DNA of 64,000 nt from Bdellovibrionales bacterium (GCA_016713885.1 JADJOF010000003.1:496001-560000), one strand, 5' to 3'; shown: positions 47,684 through 56,054, numbered from the stretch's first letter. The notes: generated from the sequence alone by a model not told the origin. Made by a program: numbers and translations.

Positions 47684-48123
47684 GTGAAGTCAGAGATCAC
47701 ATGGCAAGGTCAAATGGAGTTCAGCGGCGGTCCTGAAGGATATTCGACGACGGTTGATGCCGCTCGTCCTCTTGGTCAAGGTAAAGCGATGAATCCAAAG
47801 CAGATGCTTTTGGTTTCAATTTGCGGATGTACGGGAATGGATGTTGTCGCTTTGATGAAAAAACACAAGCAGCCACTTGAGACATTTGCGATTTCAGCAG
47901 AGAGCGAACTGACGATGGATATCCTAAGATCTTCAAAGAGGTTCTTGTGCGCTACACGGCGACAGGTGCTGTTGAGCCAGCAAAACTGGTTGAAGCGGCC
48001 GATCTTTCCATGAACAAGTACTGTGGAGTTTCGGCAATGATCGCGAAGGCGTGCCCGATTCGCTATGAGATCGTACTCAACAATGAAACGATCAAGACCG
48101 CCGTCGCTCATTTCGAAGAATAG
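47684..48123 (+). pseudogene. OsmC-family peroxiredoxin-like protein, frame interrupted near 47914
   Basis: OsmC/Ohr-fold protein that in characterised members reduces organic hydroperoxides. About 146 aa after repair. Motif GYSTTVDAA, then NPKQMLLVSICGCTGMDVVALMKKHK with the resolving-type Cys in the central helix, and ADLSMNKYCGVSAMIAKACPIRYEIVL with the second Cys. The frame breaks at TDGYPKIFKEV because GAC-GAT should read GACGGAT (one G missing at 47914). GTG 47684 has AGGTGG upstream. It converges with the next gene; their stops are 6 nt apart. Confidence 0.8.
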
Positions 48124-48129
48124 ATCTTG

Positions 48130-49452
48130 TTAAGGCCAGCATTCCCGACGGCTGGAGTGACTCCGTCGATCCTCGGTCGCGCCACACAGAACGCGACCGC
48201 TTTCGTCGAGCTCAATCGCGTGGCCTTTGAGCAGTCGAATGGTTTTGCCGTTTCTACTTATTTTAAAGTCTGCTTTGAGGACGGCCGATTTCACTCGGCC
48301 GCTTTCGTATAGTTCAAATCCGTTACTGAGGGCCGAGAAAGCGACAACCGTGTTCTCGACCGTACAGGTCCCTTCAGTGGGGCCAACGGTCTTCAGCGCG
48401 CCGGATGGATAAGTTTCAAATGTGAAGTCCCCAAGACTTTGATTCCACGATCGGCCGAGTTCGGCCTCCCAGTCAGAGCCCACTGCCCGATGAGCTTCGG
48501 TATCGAGAAATACTCGACCACTGGCGAGAGTGCCACCGGGCCAGAAGCGAAGTTCACTGCCGACAGTCCAAATTCCGTAGGGACTTTGCCATTGAAAACC
48601 GTTCCAGCCACGACGAGGGACGTGAGAGATCGTGAGACTCTCAATTTCACCATTCTCAAAAAAGTGCACCGGCTCGATGCCAAGAGTGAAAACGTCTTGG
48701 CCGTATAGGCCAACGACGGAGTCGCGAACGGGATACGCACTTCGAAAAATGCCACTGGGCTTGCGGTCGAAAAGTCGATTGAGGTCCAGCTCGACGCCGC
48801 TTTGCTCTTCGGAAGTAAAGCCCACTCGCCGTGAAAGATCGAAGTAGGTGAGGGCTGTGAGGTTTGTCCATTCTGTCGAACTGATTATCGAGATGAAGTA
48901 GCGCGTTCGCAGAGAAGTTTCTTGCTTGAGTTCGCGGTAGACGAGTTCATGGAGAATCAACGCGGCTTTGGAGTTCTCGTCGAGTGCATTCCATATGTCG
49001 GATTGGACGATGTAGCGCGGATCGCCCGGAAACTCCGGCTCGCGCTGATTGACAACGGGCTTTGGCTTGCAGCCGACCGGTACGACGATAGGATCAGCGT
49101 CACCGATGTCGCCTAAGTCGACGCCGGTGAGGAAGCGAGCTTCATTTGAAAATGAGGCGGCTTGTTCGCGGTAGCGCTGCGCCCGCTTAGGCGAAAAGGC
49201 TTCGAGTCGTTTCAGCATCAGATCAAGGCGTTCGCTCAAAGAGGGACCAGGCCCAAGATCGATTTGAAAGGCGCGAATCGTGCGGCCCTCGTAGAGATCG
49301 AGCAGCTCAGCGCTCGCAATCGTCTTCGTGTCTTCTGGCTTATAGCACACAACGGCATATCCGCCATTTCCCCTGTAGGTCCAAGCCGAAGCGGAACCCG
49401 CCGAGAGAAGCACAAGCAAGGTCAAAATGGCAGTGCGAGAGAGTGTGCTCAT
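48130..49452 (-). CDS. Exported protein with RGNGG N-terminus and MORN-like repeats
   Basis: A 440-aa exported protein. After the signal peptide (ILTLLVLLSAGSASAW) comes TYRGNGGYAVVCYKPED, a start typical of a family of secreted proteins common in Bdellovibrio-type genomes, and an LLDLYEGR segment. ALILHELVYRELKQE contains a His-Glu pair reminiscent of an HExxx metal site but lacks the second His. The C-terminal 200 residues have MORN_2-like turns: FFENGEIESL, RFWPGGTLASG, YPSGALKTV, ELYESGRVKSAVL and ELDESGRVLC. The start ATG overlaps the regulator's stop (ATGA), so the two genes are coupled. Confidence 0.75.
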   Translation of the reverse strand: MSTLSRTAILTLLVLLSAGSASAWTYRGNGGYAVVCYKPEDTKTIASAELLDLYEGRTIRAFQIDLGPGPSLSERLDLMLKRLEAFSPKRAQRYREQAASFSNEARFLTGVDLGDIGDADPIVVPVGCKPKPVVNQREPEFPGDPRYIVQSDIWNALDENSKAALILHELVYRELKQETSLRTRYFISIISSTEWTNLTALTYFDLSRRVGFTSEEQSGVELDLNRLFDRKPSGIFRSAYPVRDSVVGLYGQDVFTLGIEPVHFFENGEIESLTISHVPRRGWNGFQWQSPYGIWTVGSELRFWPGGTLASGRVFLDTEAHRAVGSDWEAELGRSWNQSLGDFTFETYPSGALKTVGPTEGTCTVENTVVAFSALSNGFELYESGRVKSAVLKADFKISRNGKTIRLLKGHAIELDESGRVLCGATEDRRSHSSRRECWP

Positions 49453-50222
49453 TTCGTTTTCTCCGTGAGTGGAAACATTTGCAGGCAGATCTGGTAGACA
49501 TCTTTTCGCTGACCGCGTTCTAAGAGATCGCCAAGCTCCATCATGAAGCGTCGAGCGAGTTCCTTTGCGCGGGGTAGATTTTCAGGGCTAACGGCCACCG
49601 TCATGGACGAGTAGAATCGATCGCGAACATCGACAGTCTCAAGTTTCTGTCTTGCGAGTTCAAGTTCTTGGCGATGGGCCTCTTTGAGAGCCGTGGATGG
49701 GATGTCGTCGTATGTCGCCGTATTGGCCGATACTTTCTGATATCCGCTACCGGACTTCTTTATAAAGCCGGCTCGTTCAAGGTTTCGAAGGACAGTTCGG
49801 ACTCGCGCGAGGCTAAGCGTGAGGCGTCTAGCCATCGACGCTGGCGTGGGTTTGGGATCGTCGAGATCGAGAAGACTCAAAATGGCGGAGTGTTCCCACT
49901 CGGCAATGATATCGGAGTGAAGTTGCAGATGAAGCATCTCTGCGGTGGAGGGTACCGCCTTCTCAGTATCGCGAATAGAAATTCGCGTTCGGGTACTTTC
50001 AAGAAAGAATTTTCGTTCAAGCCCCGTGAGTCCCAATCGATCGGCGATATCGATGGCCTTTCCCTGAGGTAGACTCCGCTTTTCGTTGAGAATGCTTGAG
50101 AGTGTGCCGGGATGGAGGCCGAGTTTTCCCGCGTAGGCGCGAAGCGAGAACGAGGGATTGCGCTTTTGAATGCGGCCGAATTCAGTCTTCATTCGGGTGC
50201 GGTAGAACGGAGTGCTTTCCAT
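49449..50222 (-). CDS. TIGR02147/DUF4423-family transcriptional regulator
   Basis: A 257-aa cytosolic protein of the TIGR02147 family. The N-terminal helix-turn-helix is FSLRAYAGKLGLHPGTLSSILNEKRSLP. A winged-helix-like middle (SMARRLTLSLARVRTVLRNLERAGFIKK) and the diagnostic C-terminus RDRFYSSMTVAVSPENLPRAKELARRF with DVYQICLQMFPLT follow. The family is concentrated in Bdellovibrio/Fibrobacter-like genomes. A perfect inverted repeat of 12-bp arms lies 39-65 bp upstream (50261-50287), and a matching site lies near the flavoprotein/membrane pair, so it may autoregulate and control those genes. Its own stop overlaps the exported-protein gene. Confidence 0.82.
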   Translation of the reverse strand: MESTPFYRTRMKTEFGRIQKRNPSFSLRAYAGKLGLHPGTLSSILNEKRSLPQGKAIDIADRLGLTGLERKFFLESTRTRISIRDTEKAVPSTAEMLHLQLHSDIIAEWEHSAILSLLDLDDPKPTPASMARRLTLSLARVRTVLRNLERAGFIKKSGSGYQKVSANTATYDDIPSTALKEAHRQELELARQKLETVDVRDRFYSSMTVAVSPENLPRAKELARRFMMELGDLLERGQRKDVYQICLQMFPLTEKTK

Positions 50223-50260
50223 ATCTTATGAACTAAATCACGATGGGCTCGGGGAGCAAA

Positions 50261-50287
50261 CGATCTGCAACACTTTGTTGCAGATCG
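50261..50287. promoter_or_regulatory. Inverted repeat upstream of the TIGR02147 regulator, candidate operator
   Basis: Perfect 12-bp arms (50261-50272 and 50276-50287) flank CTT. The core is TGCAACA-N3-TGTTGCA (50266-50282). The same 17-bp pattern, TGCRACA-N3-TGTTGCA, occurs again at 51925-51941. The site is 9 bp from the end of the flavoprotein gene and 39 bp upstream of the regulator ATG, so it could also act as a hairpin terminator; but the minus strand has only GTTTGC after it, a weak T tract. Confidence 0.6.
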
Positions 50288-50295
50288 GCGTTGAA

Positions 50296-51877
50296 TTAGT
50301 CATATCGTCCTGGCGATATAAGACCATTGGGGTCCACTGCGCGTTTGATGGTGCGAACGAGATCAAATGCAGGTGCTGCGCCCGAACGAAAGGTCTCAAG
50401 GCGCTCGATGTCGAGTCGATAAGGGAAAAGGCCCATCGACCTTGCGGCGGCCAGGAGCTCTTGCAGACAGAGCTCCGCCCTTTGCTGACCATAGGGACTT
50501 TGTTTGGTGTAGAGGAGCGGAACTGTAGCGTCAAAGCAGCGCTCTGAAATCGCCGTCAGCGTGATCAGCGGTTCAATCTGATGGCGAATGCAGATACTGG
50601 TTGCGAGTTTGCAAAACTGCCGGACCAGCTGGGGCTGAATGGGAATCAATGGAGCAAACCAAATCAGTCCACAGTCATCCTGGTCCGGATTCATTTCAGC
50701 CGTTGGTCGCACTGGGTTCTTCAGGTAGGCGAGTGGTAGAGCGACCGAGTTTGGACGCCCTCTAAGATATCCATGGCATCGCTTGCACTCGCCAGCATTT
50801 TCTGGACTCGCGAATTGGGAATGAGCCTCGCGATTCGCTTTATAAAGTTCAGCTTTTTCCGATTCATGCAAACAACCAACCGAGAGCAGGTCTTCATTTC
50901 ACGTCGAATCAATTTTATCGCCGGCCGAGTGACTGACGGTGGTCCATACACGGCCCCAATCAACACCCAGTCGTGCAGGCCTCGCTTTTGTGCGAGGTCA
51001 TGCAGTTCGGATTCGTCGAGTACACGGTCGAGAGGCCACTGGCTCTCCATCATCGATAAAGCCGCCGCCGGTTCATTATATTGATGCCGCCAACGATTCC
51101 TGGAAAGGTCTGCCGAATACGAGCTGTGCAGCGAACGGCTTGTTCAAGCTGTGAGTCGTTTAGGAAGGCAATAAACTGAGTGATATCCTCTGGGCGTCTT
51201 GCGAGCGCAATTGTCGCTTCCAGTACAATTCCGAGATTGGACTGCGTGAAAAGTCCATCAAGATACGGTCCAATCTTCCATTTAAAAACGGAGTCGGATT
51301 GGTAGCCACCCAGCTCTTTCAGTGTTGATTGATAGAGTGAACCGTCCGGTAGCAGCGCTTTGAGCCCAAGGACAGCACCGAAGTGGTCTTCGTTTGAAGT
51401 GATCCCGTAGCCTCGTTCAAGTGCATTGCCAAGAAGGCTTGCCGATGGTCCCGCTCCAGTGGTTGGAACCATGAACGCTGCTTCATTCTTCTCGAGGAAT
51501 TCATAGAGATCTTGCTGAGTCACACCAGGCTCGACCGTGACATAGCCAAGATCGCGGTTAAAATGGACGATGGATTTGAGGCGTGAAAGATCCAGTAACA
51601 GGCAGTTTTGCTGGACGGGTGCTGAGCCGCCGTAGCCCCAGTTTTTTCCGGTACTGATCGTATACACCGGAAGTCTGTGACGAATGGCCACTGTGAGGAT
51701 CGATCGAACTTCATCCTGATTGATCGGCTGGACGTGAGCGACGATTTTGCGTGGAGAATTGAGCGTGTTGCGTGTGAGTCGGTTCAATATCGCGGGGCCG
51801 GCTTCGATCCGATCAGAACCGACGATGGCGTGGAGTTCCTCAATTGCGTTTGAGATCATTGAGATATTCATTTCCAT
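50296..51877 (-). pseudogene. FAD-linked oxidoreductase (VAO/PCMH type), frame interrupted twice
   Basis: Flavoprotein oxidase/dehydrogenase of the vanillyl-alcohol oxidase family, about 525 aa after repair. The FAD-binding PCMH domain shows VYTISTGKNWGYGGSAPVQQNCLLLDLSRLK, VTVEPGVTQQDLYEFLEKN and LGNALERGYGITSNEDHFG. The C-terminal cap has NPDQDDCGLIWFAPLIP and the final RAVDPNGLISPGRYD. Three frames are joined by one C near 51069 (AACCGG to AACCCGG) and one base near 50764-50767. The start is uncertain among ATG 51877, 51871 and 51859; the operator-like repeats lie just upstream. The substrate is unknown; phenolics or sugars are typical. Confidence 0.82.
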
Positions 51878-51917
51878 GAGCGTAGAGCAGAGCAATAGAA
51901 GCGCGAGGCCAGAACAG

Positions 51918-51953
51918 CAGAGTTTGCGACAATGTGTTGCAGAATTTGCGACA
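51918..51953. promoter_or_regulatory. Repeats in the divergent flavoprotein/membrane-protein region, candidate operator
   Basis: Two 14-bp direct repeats, CAGAGTTTGCGACA (51918-51931) and CAGAATTTGCGACA (51940-51953), are spaced 22 bp apart, two helical turns. Overlapping them, TGCGACA-N3-TGTTGCA (51925-51941) is an imperfect palindrome with the same consensus as the site at 50266-50282. The location between the flavoprotein start and the plus-strand gene fits a shared operator. Confidence 0.55.
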
Positions 51954-52007
51954 CTGAGTGGGTGCGGGTGGCTTGAAGAGAGCGGACGCAGCCGACATAA
52001 TCGACTG

Positions 52008-52700
52008 GTGAATGTCATAAACTGGGCGAGTCAGTTCTTGATCAGTATCGGCTTGGTTATTGTCATCACCGACAATCGATTTAAACTTTTGGCGCTTACC
52101 CTATTTTGGTTGGTGAGTTTCTCAAGGAAAGGCACTCGGCGCGAAGCGGTGTTCTTTGTCGTGACCGCGGTCATCTTCACATTTGCGAACTTCGGAGCGC
52201 TTAACAATGGCGTCTTTCGTTTTCGCGATTCCGATATTTTATTGATGCCTTGGAATGAGCTTCTGATGTGGGGATTTTACGGCCTGAACTCTTGGCGCGT
52301 CGTCGGTGGCGAAGTCTATGACGGCGTGGATCGGATCTCGTCCATTCTCCTCGCCGTTGTCTTTGCTGTTTCGTTCAGTGTGATCCGCGATGAGCGCCTG
52401 TTGGCATCGGCGCTTCTTTGTGTTCTTGTCGTGGCGCTGTTTCGCTATCATGCAAAACGAGACCTCATGTACGTGGCCTACTTTGCGTTCATGGGTCTCG
52501 TGGTTGAGGGTTACGGTCTTCATTTCGGTTACTTGTGGTATCCCAAAACTCAATATGCAAGCTTGCCGCTCTGGGGGCCACTCATGTGGTTGAATATCGG
52601 CTGGATCATGAGCCGATTGGGTGCACCTTTGATCGCGGAACCATCCAGACTTGGTGTTCAAAAGGCGCAGCTTGATAGGAGTTGGTTCAGTCGGAAATGA
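52008..52700 (+). CDS. Polytopic membrane protein of unknown function
   Basis: About 230 aa with six or so predicted membrane helices (FLISIGLVIVITDN; LLALTLFWLVSF; VFFVVTAVIFTFANF; ILLAVVFAVSFSVI; ALLCVLVVALF; LMYVAYFAFMGLVVEG; LPLWGPLMWLNIGWIM). GYGLHFGYLWYPKTQYASLPLWGPLMW is reminiscent of DUF2878-type proteins, but I cannot confirm a family. The open frame extends to 51747; GTG 52008 is preferred because upstream codons include the repeat block and show no membrane segment. ATG 51876 is an alternative. It diverges from the flavoprotein gene and may be co-regulated with it. Confidence 0.6.
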   Translation: MNVINWASQFLISIGLVIVITDNRFKLLALTLFWLVSFSRKGTRREAVFFVVTAVIFTFANFGALNNGVFRFRDSDILLMPWNELLMWGFYGLNSWRVVGGEVYDGVDRISSILLAVVFAVSFSVIRDERLLASALLCVLVVALFRYHAKRDLMYVAYFAFMGLVVEGYGLHFGYLWYPKTQYASLPLWGPLMWLNIGWIMSRLGAPLIAEPSRLGVQKAQLDRSWFSRK

Positions 52701-52790
52701 ATTACATTCTCGTTGGAAGCTTAGTTCAAAGTTTAGATTGAATTTGTTTTGTGCGGTGAATAGGACGAGGCATATCAATCGGGGGCATCA

Positions 52791-53123
52791 ATGAAATTTC
52801 TAATTGCATTGTTCTTAACTGTATCCGCAAGCCAATCATTTGCTGGTGACTGTTTCGATCTGTCTGTCGACGGTAAGACTTGGGAGGCAACGCCATTTAT
52901 ATTGTGTGTTGAGCCAAACACAGGTGGCACCACAGAATACAAGCTCACTCTCTCCAAATCGAGTCAGACGGTCGCAATTTACTACCTGAATGCGTTACCT
53001 TCGGGAGGGCGGGCATTTGGAGTCAGTGCAGCGAGTGGTTCGATCTTGGACGACAGCTTAACAATTTCTATCGGTTTCGGTGAGGTCCGTATCGGTGGCG
53101 CAACGTACTTCTACAAAGAATAG
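52791..53123 (+). CDS. Small exported protein
   Basis: A 110-aa product with a signal peptide (FLIALFLTVSASQSFAGD). Two cysteines in the mature part (GDCFDLS; FILCVEP) may form a disulphide. The remainder is beta-rich and ends ATYFYKE. GGGGG lies 5 nt before ATG 52791. No family recognised. Confidence 0.7.
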   Translation: MKFLIALFLTVSASQSFAGDCFDLSVDGKTWEATPFILCVEPNTGGTTEYKLTLSKSSQTVAIYYLNALPSGGRAFGVSAASGSILDDSLTISIGFGEVRIGGATYFYKE

Positions 53124-53233
53124 CTCGGTTTATAAAACGACCTTTATAGTCAGTAGGTGACTTAAGGCGTCCTGAGTTCGTGAATAATGCGCGGGTGCAT
53201 TCGCGCGATCGAGAATTAGATTATTGATTGAAT

Positions 53234-53309
53234 TGGTGGACCTGACAGGGATCGAACCTGCGACCTGAAACATGCCATGCTTCCGCTCTCCCAGCTGAGC
53301 TACAGGCCC
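53234..53309 (-). tRNA. tRNA-Ala (GGC anticodon)
   Basis: A complete 76-nt cloverleaf on the minus strand with encoded CCA. The acceptor is GGGCCTG paired with CAGGTCC (one G-U), the D arm contains GCTCAGCTGGGAGAGC, the anticodon stem-loop is GAAGC-ATGGCAT-GTTTC with anticodon GGC, and the T arm is GCAGG-TTCGATC-CCTGT. GGC reads Ala codons. The anticodon stem has one G-U pair. Confidence 0.97.
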
Positions 53310-53321
53310 ACATGAGCGGCC

Positions 53322-53351
53322 AGCATAACTCTGATTTTTCAGATCAGGCAA
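53322..53351 (-). promoter_or_regulatory. Candidate promoter of the tRNA-Ala gene
   Basis: On the minus strand TTGCCT (53346-53351) and TATGCT (53322-53327) are separated by 18 nt, a sigma-70-like arrangement ending 12 nt upstream of the tRNA 5' end. Confidence 0.4.
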
Positions 53352-53451
53352 TCTGAGAAGTTTAAGAATAAGGGCAGTTTGCTAACTGCAGCAATGATTC
53401 GCGTGCAAAATGGGCTTGCAAAAGTCGGTATCGATCGTGACCATGTCGCAT

Positions 53452-53958
53452 ATGAAAGACTTCACTCCGCGTTTCATCACCTTGGCCATCGCTGCAATAT
53501 TAATCACGTCCTTAACGGTGACGGCCGAAGCCAAGGACCTCTCGAATCGCCTCGGCATCGGTTATAAAAATCAATCCAGTGTTGATCTGCCAGGCATTGC
53601 TGTTCAGTACTGGCCCGGGCCCGATCTCGGATTATCGGCGACGTTGGCGATCGATACGCAAACCAGCAATTCAAAGTTCGGTGCGATGGTGAAGCTGTAC
53701 CGAGTGATTTTCCCTGAAGACAATTTGAACTTCTATCTTGGGGCAGGCGCAGGCTTGCTTTCGACTGAAACCAGCGGTCAGAACCAGTCGGGCTTTGAAA
53801 TGATGGGTTTTGCTGGTGCCGAATTCTTTCTTCCGGGCCTTGAGAACGTCGGATTTAGCTTTGAGGCTGGAACTGCGATTACGTCGATTTCGTCAGGAAC
53901 ACGGTTTAGAACGTTCGGCGATTCGCCCATCCGAGCAGGCGGCACGTTTTATTTTTAA
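53452..53958 (+). CDS. Outer-membrane beta-barrel protein
   Basis: About 168 aa. A signal peptide (FITLAIAAILITSLTVTAEAK) precedes alternating beta strands: LGIGYKNQSSVDLPGIAVQYWPG, LGLSATLAIDTQTS, KFGAMVKLYRVIF, LNFYLGAGAGLLS, MMGFAGAEFFLPG, VGFSFEAGTAITS and the last strand PIRAGGTFYF with terminal Phe. This is the pattern of a small barrel. The start is ATG 53452; ATG 53443 and 53410 are alternatives without a strong ribosome site. It is not obviously linked to the cluster at 54451. Confidence 0.75.
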   Translation: MKDFTPRFITLAIAAILITSLTVTAEAKDLSNRLGIGYKNQSSVDLPGIAVQYWPGPDLGLSATLAIDTQTSNSKFGAMVKLYRVIFPEDNLNFYLGAGAGLLSTETSGQNQSGFEMMGFAGAEFFLPGLENVGFSFEAGTAITSISSGTRFRTFGDSPIRAGGTFYF

Positions 53959-54091
53959 GGGTGTTTTTGCCATTTTAGACCTCCCTGATTCGGCGGTCTC
54001 ACTCACTTTGTGGAGACAAATTTGCCCGAAGGCGGCATCTGCTTGTCGGACAGCGGCTCAGGTCGAATATGTTCGATTTGAGGGCCTGTTC

Positions 54092-54112
54092 ACAGCTTAA
54101 AATTTAAGCTGT
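54092..54112. repeat. Inverted repeat upstream of the Agl/Glt-like cluster
   Basis: Arms ACAGCTTAAA (54092-54101) and TTTAAGCTGT (54103-54112) flank a single A. It lies 130 bp downstream of the barrel gene and 60 bp upstream of a candidate promoter. It could be an operator; there is no T tract for a terminator. The remainder of 53959-54450 contains no gene I can support. Confidence 0.5.
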
Positions 54113-54171
54113 TCTATCTGTGGTCAGTGTTGAAAAGGCTTCTAGATCCCATCCCGTAGCTCCTAGCGTTA

Positions 54172-54200
54172 TTGACACAATGCGTCCATAAGTCGATACT
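54172..54200 (+). promoter_or_regulatory. Candidate sigma-70-type promoter of the Agl/Glt-like cluster
   Basis: TTGACA (54172-54177) and GATACT (54195-54200) are separated by 17 nt. Transcription from here would give a leader of about 245 nt before the tolQ-like ATG at 54451, with a CTCGGG/CCCGAG hairpin in it. Confidence 0.45.
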
Positions 54201-54450
54201 CTGCCGACATTGCCGTGGACCAAGACGTTAGTATGGCTTAGCGTTTTATTGCCGAAGCGGTGAGGTTGACTGAGGGGAAGACCAAATCGAATGAGGGCGC
54301 ATGTCCGAATTTCGACCCATCCTCTCTCTTAACTTTCTGTCGTTGTGACGGGTGTTTGTTAAGAAAACTAAACCTCGGGAAGAACCACCCGAGCGAATTA
54401 TGAGCCTAAGAGCGCGCAATGCGTGGCTTAAGGGGATGGAGGAAACGCAC

Positions 54451-54998
54451 ATGGAAATTCTCACTAAAATCGCACTTGCATTTCAGCACGGTGGATTCTG
54501 GATGTGGCCGATTCTTGGATTCGGTCTGGTCGCAGTTGCGATCATTGTTGAGCGAACGATCGCTCTGTTTTCAAAGCGTACTGTGAACCAGATGAATCTG
54601 GTCGCAGCCTATGAAGACAATGTTCGCCGTGGCGAACTGGATGTTGTGATTCATAAAGCCGAAGCGGCAAAGGCGACGTCACCTGTTGCTCGCGCAATTG
54701 CAGCTGGTGCTGTTGTTGCTCGCAACTTCGGTGGAAAAGAAGAGATCCAAGGCAAAATGGACGAAGTTCTTCTTCATGAGAACTCGGTCCTCGATAGGCG
54801 CGTTGGTTTCTAGGTCTGATCGTTGCGATCCCGGCTCTTCTTGCTTTCGCGATTCTTCAGAACCGCGCGAACATTTTGGCTGAAGACATGAACCAAGCGG
54901 CTCTCAAAGCGTTCAACTGGCTCAGCTACTCTTACGATCCGATTTCGACAAAAGCGCAAGTTGGCAAAACTGGCCGTCAGCCCGAGGCAAACGCTTAA
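54451..54998 (+). pseudogene. TolQ/ExbB/AglR-like proton channel subunit, internal deletion near 54812
   Basis: Inner-membrane MotA/TolQ/ExbB family protein. The first 120 residues contain helix 1 (GGFWMWPILGFGLVAVAIIVERTIALF) and the cytoplasmic loop ending KMDEVLLHENSVLDRRVGF, where the frame stops at 54813. From 54813 in another frame the family resumes at GLIVAIPALLAFAILQNR, the third helix, and runs to a stop at 54998. The missing stretch is about 70 residues and includes helix 2, which helps form the proton path. The lesion cannot be repaired by one base. ATG 54451 follows GGAGGAAACGCAC. Two ExbD/TolR genes follow directly. Confidence 0.8.
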
Positions 54999-55049
54999 TC
55001 GTGTTTGTTTGAGATTAACGCTTAAACTCACGCGAAAGCGGAGAGGCCT

Positions 55050-55499
55050 ATGAGCAAAAAGAAGCATCTCGAATTCGAGATTAACCTGATTCCTGCGATT
55101 GACCTTTTGTCGGTCTGTATTTGCTTTCTGCTTTTGACAGCGGTGTGGCTCCATGTCGGAGCTCTCAACGTGAAGCAAGCGGTGGGCGGACAGCCGGCGA
55201 GCGAGTCGGTAAAAAAGCCGACAGTTTGGGTTCAACTGGATGGCAAAGGTGGCGTGGCATTCGATGTGCGTGATGCCCGCGTTCCTGCCAAACTCGCAAA
55301 AGCGAAAATTGAAGGTAAAGAGGGAAAGCCTGATCTCGAGGCCTTAAAGGGTCTTGTGACAGATCTCAAAGCGGCAGAACCAGCTCTGACGACAGTGCTG
55401 ATTCAACCGCAGGCGGCAACACTCTACGAAGATATTATCGACGTGATGGACTCTTTTAAGAAAGAGGGTCTGATCGATCTTGGCGTTGCGCCTCTTTGA
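55050..55499 (+). CDS. ExbD/TolR-family protein 1 (AglQ/AglS-like)
   Basis: Inner-membrane protein with one N-terminal helix and a periplasmic domain, 149 aa. EINLIPAIDLLSVCICFLLLTAVWLH contains the conserved membrane Asp at about residue 18, which carries protons in this family. The periplasmic part has an ExbD-like fold (TTVLIQPQAATLYEDIIDVMDSFKKEGL). It partners the tolQ-like gene upstream and the second ExbD-like gene downstream, as in the AglRQS motor of gliding bacteria and in TolQR/ExbBD. GAGAGG lies before ATG 55050. Confidence 0.87.
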   Translation: MSKKKHLEFEINLIPAIDLLSVCICFLLLTAVWLHVGALNVKQAVGGQPASESVKKPTVWVQLDGKGGVAFDVRDARVPAKLAKAKIEGKEGKPDLEALKGLVTDLKAAEPALTTVLIQPQAATLYEDIIDVMDSFKKEGLIDLGVAPL

Positions 55500-55527
55500 T
55501 AGGGCTTATTGAGAAGGGTAGAAGTCA

Positions 55528-56025
55528 ATGTTGAGCACAAGTATTGTTAAACAGACGGCTTTTCATAGCGTGATCGGCGAATCTTCGATCATCGCTCCTG
55601 AGAGCGAGAGAAAGCATCGCAATATCGTCGCCGATCTTTTGCTGACGGCGCTGATCGATGCATTTTCGATCCTGGTGATCTTTCTTTTGATGAGCTTCTC
55701 GTCGACTGGCGAGATTCTGTATCTCGGAAAAGGTCAGGAACTTCCAAAGGCGGCCGCTGGCGATCAACTCGAGCGGAACCCGGTTGTGAAGTTTGATGAG
55801 GGCAAGGTCTATATCGAAGACAAAGAAGTGACCGGTGACGGCTTGGTTGAGGCGCTTCTCGATCTTCGCAAGAAGTTTCAAGAGACTCGGCCTGGCGAAG
55901 AGTTCCCGGGAATGCTGACGGTCCAAGCGGACCGTCGTGTGAAGTACGAGCAGCTTTCGAGTATCGTTCAGGCCTCAGCGCATGCTGGGTATAGCGATAT
56001 CAAGTTTGCCGTGGTCATGAAGTAA
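55528..56025 (+). CDS. ExbD/TolR-family protein 2
   Basis: 165 aa, second ExbD/TolR paralogue. A longer N-terminal cytoplasmic region (about 34 residues) precedes the helix LLLTALIDAFSILVIFLLMSF with the conserved Asp. The periplasmic domain ends in LTVQADRRVKYEQLSSIVQASAHAGYSDIKFAVV, the typical ExbD C-terminus. Paired ExbD genes behind a single TolQ/AglR-type gene match the AglR-AglQ-AglS layout. It lies 28 nt after the first paralogue. Confidence 0.87.
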   Translation: MLSTSIVKQTAFHSVIGESSIIAPESERKHRNIVADLLLTALIDAFSILVIFLLMSFSSTGEILYLGKGQELPKAAAGDQLERNPVVKFDEGKVYIEDKEVTGDGLVEALLDLRKKFQETRPGEEFPGMLTVQADRRVKYEQLSSIVQASAHAGYSDIKFAVVMK

Positions 56026-56054
56026 AACTGTTTTTTTGATATGGGAGTCGGGGA

